Shown here: in pieces, positions 44,687 to 55,456 of the stretch
Layout: each line of letters starts with the position of its first letter
Position numbering within the stretch: position 1 is the first letter of the stretch
From: Evernia prunastri
Taxonomy: Eukaryota; Ascomycota; Lecanoromycetes; Lecanorales; Parmeliaceae
Assembly (NCBI GenBank): GCA_003184365.1
Contig: NKYR01000100.1
Coordinates: forward strand, 1-64,000
Direction of reading: 5' to 3'
Length of the DNA stretch: 64,000 nucleotides
Notes under the pieces: generated by a model
Told to the model about the DNA's origin: nothing
Seen by the model: only the letters and a program-made list of their open reading frames with translations
Databases searched by the model: none
Translations under genes and position numbers: made by a program

Positions 44687-44934
44687 TGATGTAGGAAGCT
44701 GCCTTCAGTGGTCACGAAACCCCGAAGCCATCCTCGACATGAGCCACTGTATCAATTATATAATCCTATATCTTGCGAAACTATGGATGTGCGACGTTGC
44801 TTGAGGCACTTTGTAAATCTGAGACAGTCGGACATGCATGATTGTACGTTCTTCCGAGACGTCCTGCCTCGCTAGGAGTGCGGAGCAACCTCCGTGGCTC
44901 ATGGTAGGCATGTCATCTTCAGAACGCTCCGAAC

Positions 44935-46520
44935 CTACTCTTCAGTGGGTTTGTATACGATCGTTGTCACATACTATTGAGACGTGAGCTAGTCTTTCCA
45001 ACGTCGCATCGGATTGTATCGCAACAGATCTTACCTTCCGTTTATAGCGAGTCGTAATGCTCGTAGCAAGTACATCGTGTTTAATACTGCTCGTAGCCAG
45101 ATGGTTCAATACAGTGTGATTTGGCATGTTCAAGACGCTACTATCATCTTTCATGGGTGTTGTACCATTCAGGATTGATTTACCAAGGAACAGCGGTAAC
45201 CCTGGAGGTGTAGAGAAATCGGAGACACCTCGTGCAGCTCGCTGATAGCGTCTAGAATGCTCTGATAGATCGACATCATAAAGGTACTTTGGTACAACCT
45301 TCCCCCAGAAGACAGGCTCCACCTTTTGCTCCCCCTCAACAAGTTGAGTCTTGCCAACAGAATCGGGTGCATGGTCTTTGGTTTCTGTGCCTTCGTGAAG
45401 TACTTGAGGCGGATGAAAACCTTGTTGGACCTTTCCATGGTCCGGAGGTTGCTTGGGTATATCATCGGCACTCACCTCCACATAATTAACAAGGATGTTG
45501 GTGTAATCCACGGCGGTAGGTAACTCGTTCGAAAGCTGCATCTCTCCGTCGACGATAAATTTAACATGATGGGTTCCCGGTGGAAGTTGGAGGACTGTCG
45601 CATGATGTCCCGTCGTAGAACTATAGGGCAGCATGAGGTCAGCATGCCTCATGCTTATTCGATGTCGTCTGAGAGAACCAGGTATTACTGCCAGACCTTG
45701 CATGAGACACAGATTTATGCCGGGCAATCGGGCAGGGGTGATATGGAGCACAATGTACGAAGAAAAACAAGAAAAACACATCGTCCGAAATACCCGTGTG
45801 CAGGTAAACGAAAGAGGGGGCTGCTCACTCTCTGCTCATGCGGAATTTTCTATTCCATCCGGCAAATGTTCCGGTAACATACACCCTATCACCTCCCTGG
45901 GTCCACTGCAGCCGAGTCGGTACGAGACCTTGAGGTGGCGCTTCGTACGGATATGGTTGGAGCTCATTGCCTAATTCTTCTTCTTCGAGCGTTGTGCTAC
46001 TTATAACAGAGGATTGACGGGGTATAGCGCCATCGAAATCTTCCTCGTGTAGGGATGAAGAAAATTCCTGGGCTGTGATGGTGGGGGAATATGGAGCATG
46101 GAGCTCTTCCTCGATGGGAAGGGGCATACGAGGGGGGAAATTGAGGTTTGAGTGGGGTACGAAGTTGGGGTCTCGGGGAGGGCCAGACGATTCGAATTGT
46201 GAATCTGGTCCTCTTTGTCGTCTTGGGTCAGAGCCGCGAGGAACCTTGACTGGCGTTGATTTGCCTGCTGTCCTGAACTTTTCCTTCTTATTCTCATCCG
46301 GAAGTATTTGCTTGGATTGATCGCTACCCGTTGAATCTTGATGTTGTTGCCGTTGCGATGTTGAGGGGCTAGCCGCATGTTTTTCGACGTGTGATGATTT
46401 GGCTGTCGGAGCCTTATGCTCTTTTTCCTTCCGTGTATTTGTAGTGGACGAATTGGAGCTGGATGAATGGTTTGCAACAGGTGAAGTAGGACTTTTTTCT
46501 TTGGAGCTCTGATTGCCCAT
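44935..46520 (-). CDS. SNF1/AMPK kinase beta subunit (GAL83/SIP family)
   Basis: Exons 45829-46520, 45035-45620 and 44935-44973, 438 residues. MGNQSSKEK is an N-myristoylation start. A long Ser/Pro/Lys-rich region follows, then the glycogen-binding CBM48: RLQWTQGGDRVYVTGTFAGWN, and after a 208-bp intron TTGHHATVLQLPPGTHHVKFIVDG and LPTAVDYTNILVNYVEV. The ASC domain contains FWGKVVPKYLYDVD, PPGLPLFLGKSILN and PNHTVLNHLATSSIK. The 39-nt last exon supplies the terminal YVTTIVYKPT strand that contacts the gamma subunit. This subunit bridges Snf1 and Snf4 and sets localisation in glucose-starvation signalling. Confidence 0.94.
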
Positions 46521-47098
46521 TTTACGATGTGTTGACGGAGAATAGATCTATGTCGATTATGAAGAAAGCAGAGAGTGTGGTTTCGGAGTGGAATTCGAAT
46601 TGGTGAAAGAGTGATGAGAGATAGAACGGGAACAAATCGTCATAGCGCAATAGGTGAGTAAGGTAGTTCAGTCGTAGAGCTCTGAAGTGCGTTATACAAG
46701 TTGGTGAAGTAAGAAGTACGTACCTACCTGGTATATTATTGTATTCTACGTGTGGTATTAAAAACTCGTTACTCTAGTTCTGCCCGCAAGTGTCGGCTTA
46801 ATCTGCTATCTGAAGATTCGGGGTCTTCGAGAAGACAATTTCACTGCTACAGTAGTCACAGAGAACATGAAGGGTTCGAAAGTCGTCACCAAGTGTCTCT
46901 TCGATAAGTTACCATTCTGGAGCTACCTTACGCTGAAGGGCTGCAATTTTGACCAGAGTAAATTACGTAATTTACGCCGATACGAGCGAGGGGTTCACCC
47001 CTCGAAACATTACTAAAAAAGTTCGAACATAGCCATAGCATTGCCCAACCAGCAATTCATAGTCCTTTGCGCCTTATCATGAAACCGTCTAACTCGCA
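46521..47098. promoter_or_regulatory. Divergent promoter with 18-bp perfect palindrome
   Basis: 578 bp between the SNF1 beta gene and the membrane-protein gene. GTAAATTACGTAATTTAC at 46958-46975 is a perfect palindrome centred on TTACGTAA, a bZIP/Yap-type core, 123 bp upstream of the start at 47099. Confidence 0.6.
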
Positions 47099-47668
47099 AT
47101 GGACTACCTGGCCGTCGCTTGGACTATTGCGTCTCCAGTCTTATACATCTTGAAGTTCATCCTCTTCGTCTTGGCCATAATCGCGGCGCCCCTGCTACAA
47201 CTCGGCCACTACTCTCTCTACGCCTGTTGGTACGTGTTACGCCTTGTCGGTAAATTCGAGGCAAGTGAAGTGAAGCTTAGCGTGATCGGCACATGTTTCA
47301 TTAGCCTACTAACGGCATCACTGCAGACTCTCTACATCTTCTTCGGAATCGCAGCGCTTGTCGGCATTGTCACTGGCACGAGCCTTCACTATGTCTCGGG
47401 GATCATCATGTCAATATTGAACCTTGAAGCCTCGACTGAAGAGCAAAGACCGCGGACCTTGGCTTCTTATCGCGCCGAAGAACAGGAGAGACGGGATTCG
47501 AAGGATCTAATCATGAAATGTAGGCAGAAGGATAAAGGTTTTCAGAAGAACCACCTGAATTCGAGGGAGGACTACGTGGACTGGAATTTGTCAAAACAGC
47601 ACCGAGGACGGGGTGGGAGTAGATTCAACACTATTCTCGAAGAAGAGGATAGCTCAGATGGATTCTGA
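47099..47668 (+). CDS. Small fungal membrane protein, unknown function
   Basis: I propose exons 47099-47260 and 47327-47668, 167 residues. The 66-bp intron 47261-47326 uses a GC donor (GCAAGT) and has a perfect TACTAAC branch point and CTGCAG acceptor. It is a multiple of three without stops, so an unspliced reading of 189 residues is also open. Splicing gives KFETLYIFFGIAALVGIVTG, which fits fungal relatives I recall. Two or three membrane spans lie in the first 100 residues (VLYILKFILFVLAIIAAPLLQ, TLYIFFGIAALVGIVTGTSLHYV). The charged C-terminal tail contains EEQERRDSKDLI and ends NTILEEEDSSDGF. No function is known to me. Confidence 0.8.
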   Translation: MDYLAVAWTIASPVLYILKFILFVLAIIAAPLLQLGHYSLYACWYVLRLVGKFEASEVKLSVIGTCFISLLTASLQTLYIFFGIAALVGIVTGTSLHYVSGIIMSILNLEASTEEQRPRTLASYRAEEQERRDSKDLIMKCRQKDKGFQKNHLNSREDYVDWNLSKQHRGRGGSRFNTILEEEDSSDGF

Positions 47669-47840
47669 TTCCGAAGCGCCAAACCCCAATGTTTCGAAAT
47701 TCTTCTCGCAAAAAAGCCGTAGCAAGCTAGATACAGCATGCATGTGTAAATGGTTTCCGCCGTAGGCTTTCATTATACCCAACGCCATGCTGTGAACGCT
47801 CAAGATAACTCCGCCACCATGGTATCAAATAAAACGCCAA

Positions 47841-48398
47841 TCAATCAGCAGAAGAACAACCGTGACATCCACAGCTCACACATTCGATCATTTGATCCTC
47901 TTTCAGCTGCGCCTGTGGTACTCGACAAATGCAAGTTGCGTTGAAATTCGTCTCTTTCGTCTGTATGCATCGTAGGCAGCACAACTGTAGGAAAGTCCCC
48001 CGTCAGTACCGTTCAAGAAAGACGGCCTTGAAACACGTACTTTCTCATATCCTTGCTTCTTCCATTTGGCAATCAGGTTTCCATCAGCATAACCATTCTT
48101 GAGTAGCCACTCGTAGAGCGGCTTGGATATAGCTTCTTTATCGTAGTATAGGTCGTAGATATATCTAGAGCCTGTACTCAGCGGGAAGGTAAGCCACAGT
48201 ATCTCCTGCCGACAGACATGACATACGCTGGTGACTGATCTGAAATATAGGCCATAAGACCTCGTGTCGTTTCTTGCCCTCATGTGAGGCATTTTCGGCA
48301 TCTTTCATCTTGTTGGCAAACTCGAGAAGTGTATCTTCGATGTCATCGAAGCCATCTGGCGGTGGCTTGCGGTTCCGCGCTGAGCGGACAGGAGGCAT
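47841..48398 (-). CDS. BUD31: Pre-mRNA splicing factor BUD31
   Basis: Exons 48227-48398, 48041-48171 and 47841-47984, 148 residues with 55- and 56-bp introns. The sequence is near-invariant in eukaryotes: MPPVRSARNRKPPPDGFDDIE, KKRHEVLWPIFQISHQRSRY, YEWLLKNGYADGNLIAKWKKQGYEKLCC, and zinc-binding Cys clusters LCCLRCIQ, CICRVP, ECVSCGCHGCSS. Bud31 is a component of the activated spliceosome (NineTeen-related/U2) near the U6 ISL. Confidence 0.97.
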
Positions 48399-49376
48399 CT
48401 TTTAGCTGTTGTGTATGAGTAAAGCTGCGACGGCTGCTAGAAATCTAGGAGTTGAGCACCACGCACCATGCCGAGATTTAGGGTTTACACTAACTTAGCA
48501 CTCCCGTCTCCCAAAGAGGAGCAGGCAACCTCGGCAGCGACTTGACCTCATAATGTAATAAATGTCACCGCTCAACCCAGCGAGACAATGGTGATTAATC
48601 CTACCTACCTTGCTCAGAAAACGCGCTCGTGTATGACATCAAGCCGCTCCGGCACAATGCGGGGATTTCGAGCTGTAGGCTAATTATACGCAGCGACGAA
48701 TTGGCAAGATGCGCAGAGGAGGGTAATCCATGCCTACCGGCAATGGCTGAGATCAGTCAGTTGCGACAGATAACCACCGCTTGACTCTCCAGAAACTGAC
48801 TCGGGCTGCGCGTTAGGCTCCTGAAATCCAGCAAATGTATTCACTCAATCTCCCTGTGTCTCAGCTACGCACGAAAGTACGGCAAGAGTTTGAAAGACAC
48901 CGATACGTCAACAAGCTGCCGGTGGTGGACATGCTGCTTTTCCAAAGCCACTCGGAATTTCAGGTATGCCACACCGGTGATAGACATCAAGATAATTCAT
49001 CCTAGGAGGCTGGCGCATCGGAGAAAGGGACGAATTTCTCGGCCGAGAGTTAATCTGTCGGGCGGATGCTGACGCAATTCACGGCAGGAAACGTTGAATT
49101 ACTGGAAGCAAATACCACACGTCATGAAGTATTTTAGGGAAACAGAGAATCCGACAGCAAAGTTACCCGCAGGTTTCATGCAAGGTTTTTTAGAGGTTGG
49201 CAATGATTACAGCAGTGATGTTCAAGCTGGCTAATCACCACCTTCGCAGGGTCGCAATTGAGCTATCTGCTTCTTGGGTGCATCCCGTTTTATATAGTGC
49301 ATCATGACCAATGTAGTCTTCGCAAACCGCCTGGTTTCCATAGCTCGGCCTACTACATCTAAATTTTAAAATTTCA
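48399..49376. other. Intergenic, nothing recognised
   Basis: About 980 bp between two minus-strand genes. A 60-residue open frame on the plus strand (48890-49072) has no family features or splice context. Confidence 0.45.
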
Positions 49377-49955
49377 TCAGATCTTCTCTTTGGCATTGAA
49401 ATCGTCTCTGGCAAGCGTAAATTTGTCAATCACGACATCGCATAAACCCATAAGGTCATCGAACCCTTTCTCCAATGCATCATAGACCGTTGTACCATCT
49501 GTAAGAATGGGTTAGGGAGGATATCAAATCTCGCTCTTTCGCTATACACATACCATACGTCTGTATTCTCAGATTCATCTTTGCCTCGGACGGATGCGGT
49601 ATCGAGTATCCACACAGCTCAACGTCAGGACTACCGATTAAGTTCAATGCCATGACCGACGAAGACGGTTCGAAGGGAATCCTACTTCTTCATGATCATG
49701 TATCTCAAGGCATTTCCTAGTGTATGATCCTCGGCCTCGAACTCAAACGACGCTGCTGTATCACTTGCCCCAGGGAGCTACGTGCAGAAATTAGCTAGTC
49801 AAGTTGGGGGGTTGGCTGGGCTGCATTCTTACTACTCGTATCCGCTGATCATTAAGGTCTATCGATTTTGCATTAAAATTTGACGTAACGTATTCTCCGC
49901 TATCTGCAGCAGCATTGGCCATGGGCTGGTCCTCGGAAGCGAGTGCTGAAGGCAT
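49377..49955 (-). CDS. RPC19: RNA polymerases I and III shared subunit AC19 (RPC19)
   Basis: Exons 49833-49955, 49686-49777, 49554-49630 and 49377-49498, 137 residues. All three introns (49778-49832, 49631-49685, 49499-49553) are exactly 55 bp. Conserved core: ASFEFEAEDHTLGNALRYMIMKNPDVELCGYSIPHPSEAKMNLRIQTYDGTTVYDALEKGFDDL. AC19 pairs with AC40 as the alpha-like dimer that starts assembly of Pol I and Pol III. The N-terminal 40 residues are variable. A second in-frame ATG lies 18 bp upstream (49973). Confidence 0.95.
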
Positions 49956-50324
49956 TTTGTAGATATATTTCACAGTAAGTGGACTTGTAGGTTTGGGACA
50001 GGCTGCTCCGCCGAGCTAAGCTAAGCCAAGCTGGGTAGGGTTGTCAAAGACAAGTGACTGCGATCTAAGTACCTTGTGTGCAACGCAGGTCCTTCAGAAG
50101 ACAGACCAATTTTCTTTACGAAATAACCATACCTACCTTATTCAAATAGTCATACCGGGGTTATGTACATAAGTCATACCTTTGGTACATATTGACATAA
50201 CTACATTCAGTACCTAGTTTCTAGATCAAGTGCCCTGCCCTCGGCCCCATATACATATTGCGATTTCAGGACGGAAGATATTTCTGCCTAGTTTTGAAAA
50301 GTGTGTAGCAACGAAAGCTATTTT

Positions 50325-50588
50325 GAATACTCGATATCACCTATCAATGCAATACCCTAACCCAAAATATATCAGAAACCCCACCCCAAAACCCGCCCAC
50401 CATTTGAAACAAGCTATAGCGACAACGATACTATATTTCAGACTCTTTATTGATGTTTTATGAGTACTATAGTGTTTCAGCATTACAGCGCTTTATTTTG
50501 AAAGAAATCGGTATTAAGACGAATATATTTAGGGTTAGGGTATTGCATTGATAGGTGTGTTGCATTGATAGGTAATATCGAGTACTTC
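50325..50588. repeat. Imperfect inverted repeat, ~45-bp arms
   Basis: The left arm (50325-50371) contains ACTCGATATCACCTATCAA and GCAATACCCTAACCC. It is matched in reverse complement by the right arm (about 50523-50588), which carries an extra internal copy of TTGCATTGATAGGT. The spacer is about 150 bp. No target duplication or terminal motif typical of a known element was found. Confidence 0.65.
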
Positions 50589-51512
50589 TAACAAAACCCA
50601 AGGGACCAAGACATCTTGTACCTATTCTCAAGTAAGATAATAGTAGGTACGCTTTAATGGCTCTATGTACATCTAGCCGAATCATAGCTGAAATGTTTGC
50701 TTAAGTCTAATCAGTACGTCTGGTTTGACTCCGGGGCAGACAAGCGGTTTCGGAACCGATGGAGGTTTGAGGGTTGGCGGCGAGATGTTGGAGATGTCGC
50801 ATGATTGTTTGATTGGGCATGAACGATCCAACGAAAGAAGCATTTTTTCCTATCGCGTTACTGAATACTGATTCCATGATTATTCAACCATGTCAAGGTT
50901 GGCACAAACGAGGCTCTGACTGCATTTGATGTTCACCTTGGGCGCGGAGTGAGCGACAGCGTGTCGATGTTTCCGCGCAGAAGGAGGGCAGTCAGTGGAA
51001 TTGCACTCTTTTCTTGGCGTAATAGAGTAGAAGGATGAATCATGACAATAATTGGAGACGTGCGATGGGTGAAGGATAGGTAAGGTAAGGTGGGAGACCA
51101 GTCCCACAGGGCGATTACTATTGCTACCTAGATCGAAGGATCGACAGAGTTACTAGAGGTTTTTCTCCTTCCTCGTTCAATCTCTGTCTTCTCTCAACCA
51201 ACTTATAAGTAGGATGGTTACTGATAAGGCGCAGCTCATCCATTTCGTCTCAGCTACGGCGTATTTGGAGTCTTGTGGGTAGGTTGGTAGGTAGCCAATA
51301 CTCTCTATAGGTGTGTCTTTTCAACATGAGCGCCCGCTCCCAAGTTAAGAATATCCATAATTATACGAATCAGAATATTTATATAATTTCATTTAATAAA
51401 AGGGTTAGTCTGGTGATTGATAGAACAATGATGTATAATAATACTGAAACATGAGACCTTAGGTAATGACCATAAGTTTCAGACATTATCAGAGGAGTAT
51501 TTATCAGTCACA

Positions 51513-51600
51513 TACGGAGGTCGGCACCAAAAGTCCTGCCCCAGCCAAGGTGTAGGGCTGCACCTTAGCGGGGGCAGGACTTTTGGTGCCGACCTCCGTA
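51513..51600. repeat. Perfect 30-bp hairpin
   Basis: The arm 51513-51542 (TACGGAGGTCGGCACC then AAAAGTCCTGCCCC) is perfectly reverse-complemented by 51571-51600. Inside the 28-nt loop AAGGTG and CACCTT can form a further 6-bp stem. It lies in non-coding sequence without an obvious flanking duplication. Confidence 0.9.
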
Positions 51601-51663
51601 CCTTAGTGCGAAACATTTATTAAATAGGTATTTATCCATCCGTGATGCCGTGATTCGTGGTCC

Positions 51664-51697
51664 GTAAGGTAAGGTAAGGTAAGGTAAGGTAAGGTAA
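51664..51697. repeat. (GTAAG)n pentanucleotide array
   Basis: Six to seven perfect units of GTAAG/AAGGT. A shorter related stretch is at about 51812-51835. Confidence 0.85.
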
Positions 51698-52526
51698 ATA
51701 AATAATATATAATACTCGTATCACTTGGCACCTATGAACTTTTAATATTATTAGGCGGCAAATACCTATTCTATTCCACCGCTCACTCCCTACACCCGCA
51801 CCCTAATCAGTGTAAGGTAAGGTAGGTAAAGTAGGTAACCAACCATCACCTATCTCACTACCTCTATCCTCTACTCTGTATTACAATAATTACTACTACC
51901 ACCTTACTGCTCCTACTATCACTATGCTACTAATACTACTAGGTATTACTACTACCACTATTACTCCCATAAATTTTAAAGACCCCCAACAGGTTATAGC
52001 ATGAAGCACGATTATTATTATTATGATTACTATTATTACTCTACTATTGTTATTAACTTATTGTTCAATAATGTAAAACCCGAAACCCTTCGTACTCCTT
52101 GAAGCCGAAGCCTACTCCTCCCCCCGGTCGTTTCAAATATCTTATCCACCACCACAAGCGTCCGCAAGACTCAAAACCACCCCAACCTGTCGGGTCCTGC
52201 TCTTTTCTTCCACCTTGACAACTTTACACTTTGGTCATCATCCTCCAAGCTTCACAACTCCCGTACCAAAGAGCACAGTCTATTACTCTTTCTACCTACC
52301 ATCTTCAGCCAGCCACACAGATACTGCCTCTCCCCAAAAGCCTCCCCCCTCCCCCCAACCCAGGCTCTGCACTGGCTTCACCCTTCCATCTGAGTATCGT
52401 TGCACCGTCAACTGTCAAGCGATCTCCGAAGCGCCAGTCTCGTCTCTTGCGCTTCTCCCTCGCGTTGGGAACATCTTAATCGCCACCTGCTGTTGCTGCA
52501 AACACCATTCTCCTACGACCTTCGAC

Positions 52527-53993
52527 ATGTCTACAGCCGTCGCATCTGTCTCAGCGCCGCTCCCTCCGCCTTCATCCGAACCTGGCTCGAGCCCCCAGTC
52601 CAGCTTTCCAACCCTTGCTCCTTCCACACACACACCGGCTCCAACCGAGCGAAGGTCTGCATCAGCCACATCCCGGACCACGTCGCCCAACGCTCCTGTT
52701 GTGCTTAATGAAGTTGCGGCAAAGCAGAAAGCTACCCCGGATGGGAAACGTTCACCGAATTCGTAAGTCCTGTCTTTCTCATTTCCTATACCAAATTGCA
52801 CCATGCTACTGCTACCAACGTATCATTGTACGGCTCACAACATGTACAGCGCAAGGCATGGACCGCCCAAAATCATTGTGAAGAAGGAGCCACCTTCATC
52901 ACCAGAGGTGTCTGCGACATCCAGGCACAGGCCAAGGAAACTGGACCTGTCCTCAAGCACTTCCCAAAGCCAGCCTGCCATGTCGTCGAGGCCATCGGCG
53001 CCCTTGACAGCGAGAGAGAGCGGAGGCCTGGCCATGGTCGATGTTGGACTGGCTTGTCTGTCACCCGGCTTTCAGACGCAGGATCCTACCATGCAGCAAC
53101 AATTGCAGAGAAGCATATCCGTTCGAGATCAACAAAGGCACATCATCGAGTCAAGATTACAGAAAACTGCGAAGCCTACTGATCCGGACGGGAGAAGCAC
53201 TTCGGATAATCCGTTCGGTGGAGGCTTGAAGACACCTTCGACGTCAAAGAAGAGACCACCTAATGGTTTATCCATCATTCCCCCCTCCCATGAACAATTT
53301 GCCAATGAAAGGGTCATCCAGTCGGCACCTCTCCATCAAAGCTTTACCGGCAGGCATCAGCACCCTATGACTCGACACATCGCGAACCAACCTTCTAACC
53401 TCTCCAATACCTCTCATATTCATAATGTACCCGCAACTCAAACGAATAATAGGCTGCCACCGATTTCGGATGTCTTTGCTGGCGATGGTCTTGGTATGCA
53501 CAGGAGAGAAGGCCACTATCAATCCAACTCCAACTCCAACTCTTCTCATTCCAACCACCGCCCTGCCTTCCCCTCTCCTGGCCTCCCTCCACCATCATCA
53601 CATCCTCCTCCTCCTAGTCGAGGTCGAGACTACCGGTCAGCAGAAGAGGCAGTAGCCGAAATGGCTGCTGGTAGAGAGGACTTGTTGCCAAAGATCGTCC
53701 ACTACACTGGCCATCAGCCGCCCACGCCGCCTTCGCCCCCACCGAATCACGGTGCAACACTCGGCAAGCCTCCGATCAATCTCGTCAACGGCGAGTCCAG
53801 CCGAAGCGGCCATGGTCGTAGACGCGGCCGGGCAGAATATGAACGGGACATAGGCACACCTCCTCTCGGTAGTGGTCCCGAGCCCCGGCGTGGGCCGTTT
53901 GGAATGGGCATAGACAGTCCAGAAACGCAACGAAAGAAGAAGGACGAATTCCTGGGTTTGTGTGCTAGGGCTTGGGATCTGTTCCACTCCTGA
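52527..53993 (+). CDS. Ser/Pro-rich conserved fungal protein, unknown function
   Basis: Exons 52527-52762 and 52850-53993, 459 residues, joined in phase over an 87-bp intron. Low-complexity throughout (Ser, Pro, His, Asn). Recognisable motifs: PPKIIVKKEPPSSPE, NNRLPPISDVFAGD, Asn/Ser repeat, Pro-rich HPPPPSRGRDYRSAEEAVAEMAAGREDLLPKIVHY. A compact C-terminal KKKDEFLGLCARAWDLFHS looks like a conserved helix. IVKKEPPSSPE resembles a SUMO consensus site (inference). I know no function. Start chosen at the ATG before STAVASVS; the frame is open further upstream. Confidence 0.72.
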
Positions 53994-54619
53994 TCGCCTA
54001 TCTCCACATTTGACTTATATATTTGGCGTGCAACGCGTCAGCTTATAGACTAAGGCTTTCCGATAATGAGGGCGGGTGTCCTTCGGTCTCAGGAGTTGGT
54101 GGCAGGGCTCCCTTGGTCTTGGAGGTGCTAGGCGTTTGGAACGTCGTGGAGTTTACCGTTCTACGATCGAAAGAGAGAAGGACGACTCCCGTTCGGGAAG
54201 CACCAAGCATGATCACGAGCATTATCATGAGGTGCGCCATGGTGGTTAATGTCTAGGTAGCTATGTATGAAGGAAAGGCCAAGGAACCTATGGTTTTTGT
54301 ATAGACCACCAGATGCATTGTCGCCATCCATCTGGCGTTCGTACCGTAGGTAGTCTCACAATACGATTAGCTCTCTCAGAAAGCCATTTCAAACTGGCGT
54401 TATCCTTTCAATGGATTTGGAGAATACCTCCTGATTCATCTTTGTGTTCGAGACTCTTGGATTTTCCGTGCCTGTCTTTTTTACTTACGTCTCTTCTTAT
54501 TCTTCTTATTCTTCTTAACCCTTCTCTTTTCCTTCTCTTCTCTTCTCTTCTGTTTACACCAGGGACCTTTCTCAAGTGAGCTAGATGGTGGAGAGGACAC
54601 CCCTAAATTGTCCATACGA
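53994..54619. other. Intergenic
   Basis: 626 bp, pyrimidine-rich CTTCTT tract at about 54490-54550. No gene supported. Confidence 0.45.
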
Positions 54620-55456
54620 ATGATGACTCGCACGGCCACCAAAGCCCAACCGTCCCTAGAGCGGTCGAAAAGAGGGTATGTCAATGCCAGTCCTGTTGCA
54701 ACAGCCAATACGCATAGCAAAGGCAATCTTCCCACGCCTTAACTATGTTCTGACGCGTTGAATGACTGACCCGTCCATAGAAGGCCCAAAAATGCAGCCT
54801 GGAAAGCGTGAGAGCACCGACGACCCTGATGCATCAACTTCGAAGAAACGGAGAACGTCCTTGAAAGAGGACGTCGAAAGGCAAAGATTGAAGGACGAGC
54901 GAAAAGCCCTTGTAAGCGACGACGAACGAGGTACAAGGCATTTACCTTGAAGGTCAAAATTGCGGTGGGGTTCCTGTCTGTGATACCTGTGATGTTAGCT
55001 TGTGTGAACGATCACCTTAGAAAGATGTTCAACGCTAATTATTCTTCTTCTGCCCGCGAATTGTCCACAACGGTATGTTTGTTAGTGTGGTCCCTTTCAG
55101 TGTGTGCCATGATTTGCGTCCCGCGGAACATGTTGCAAGCAGAAAAGCTCTCTTGTTTCTATGCTCTCATGCCTCGTCCCGCGATCCGAATCTGCAGGTC
55201 GAAAGAAGTCATGTTAACCAAGAATCACCTACAGCTACTACCCGGCATATCAGACGAAGTTGAAGGTCGCCGTATAGGTACCTTTCTCAAAAGAAAAGGG
55301 GGGACCTCGCAACAGCACCATACGTTAGCCTTTTACACTGCGTTCGAAAAGATGTGGGTCAAGCAAGGAAAGGCAAGGAGCAAGAAGAGAAGAGGAAGTG
55401 GAAAGCACACGGAAGGAAATGGGAGGCTTCCCAGAGAAGGTAGTCACAACCAATAA
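54620..55456 (+). other. Possible gene with AT-hook-like start, structure unresolved
   Basis: From ATG 54620 a first exon to 54675 (donor GTATGT) can join an acceptor CCATAG near 54780 to read ...LERSKRGRPKNAAWKA, with an AT-hook core KRGRPK. A stop then follows unless a second intron is assumed. Downstream a long open frame (about 54860-55456) is basic (GRRKAKIEGRAKSPCKRRRTR; later KARSKKRRGSGKH). Splice choices remain ambiguous and I recognise no family, so no CDS is proposed. Confidence 0.35.

Larger units (their letters stand above)
49956..52526. other. Long intergenic region with hairpins and simple repeats
   Basis: About 2.6 kb upstream of the gene at 52527 with no supportable coding exon. 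It holds an imperfect inverted repeat (50325-50588), a perfect 30-bp hairpin (51513-51600), GTAAG arrays, TTA/ACT-rich patches and a pyrimidine-rich stretch before the next gene. Confidence 0.55.

Noticed and set aside
48890..49072. 60-residue plus-strand frame between BUD31 and RPC19
   Set aside because: No splice context, no recognisable composition; would otherwise have completed the strand alternation.
50530..50541. TTAGGGTTAGGG as telomeric repeat
   Set aside because: Only about two units inside an inverted repeat with genes on both sides, so not a telomere.
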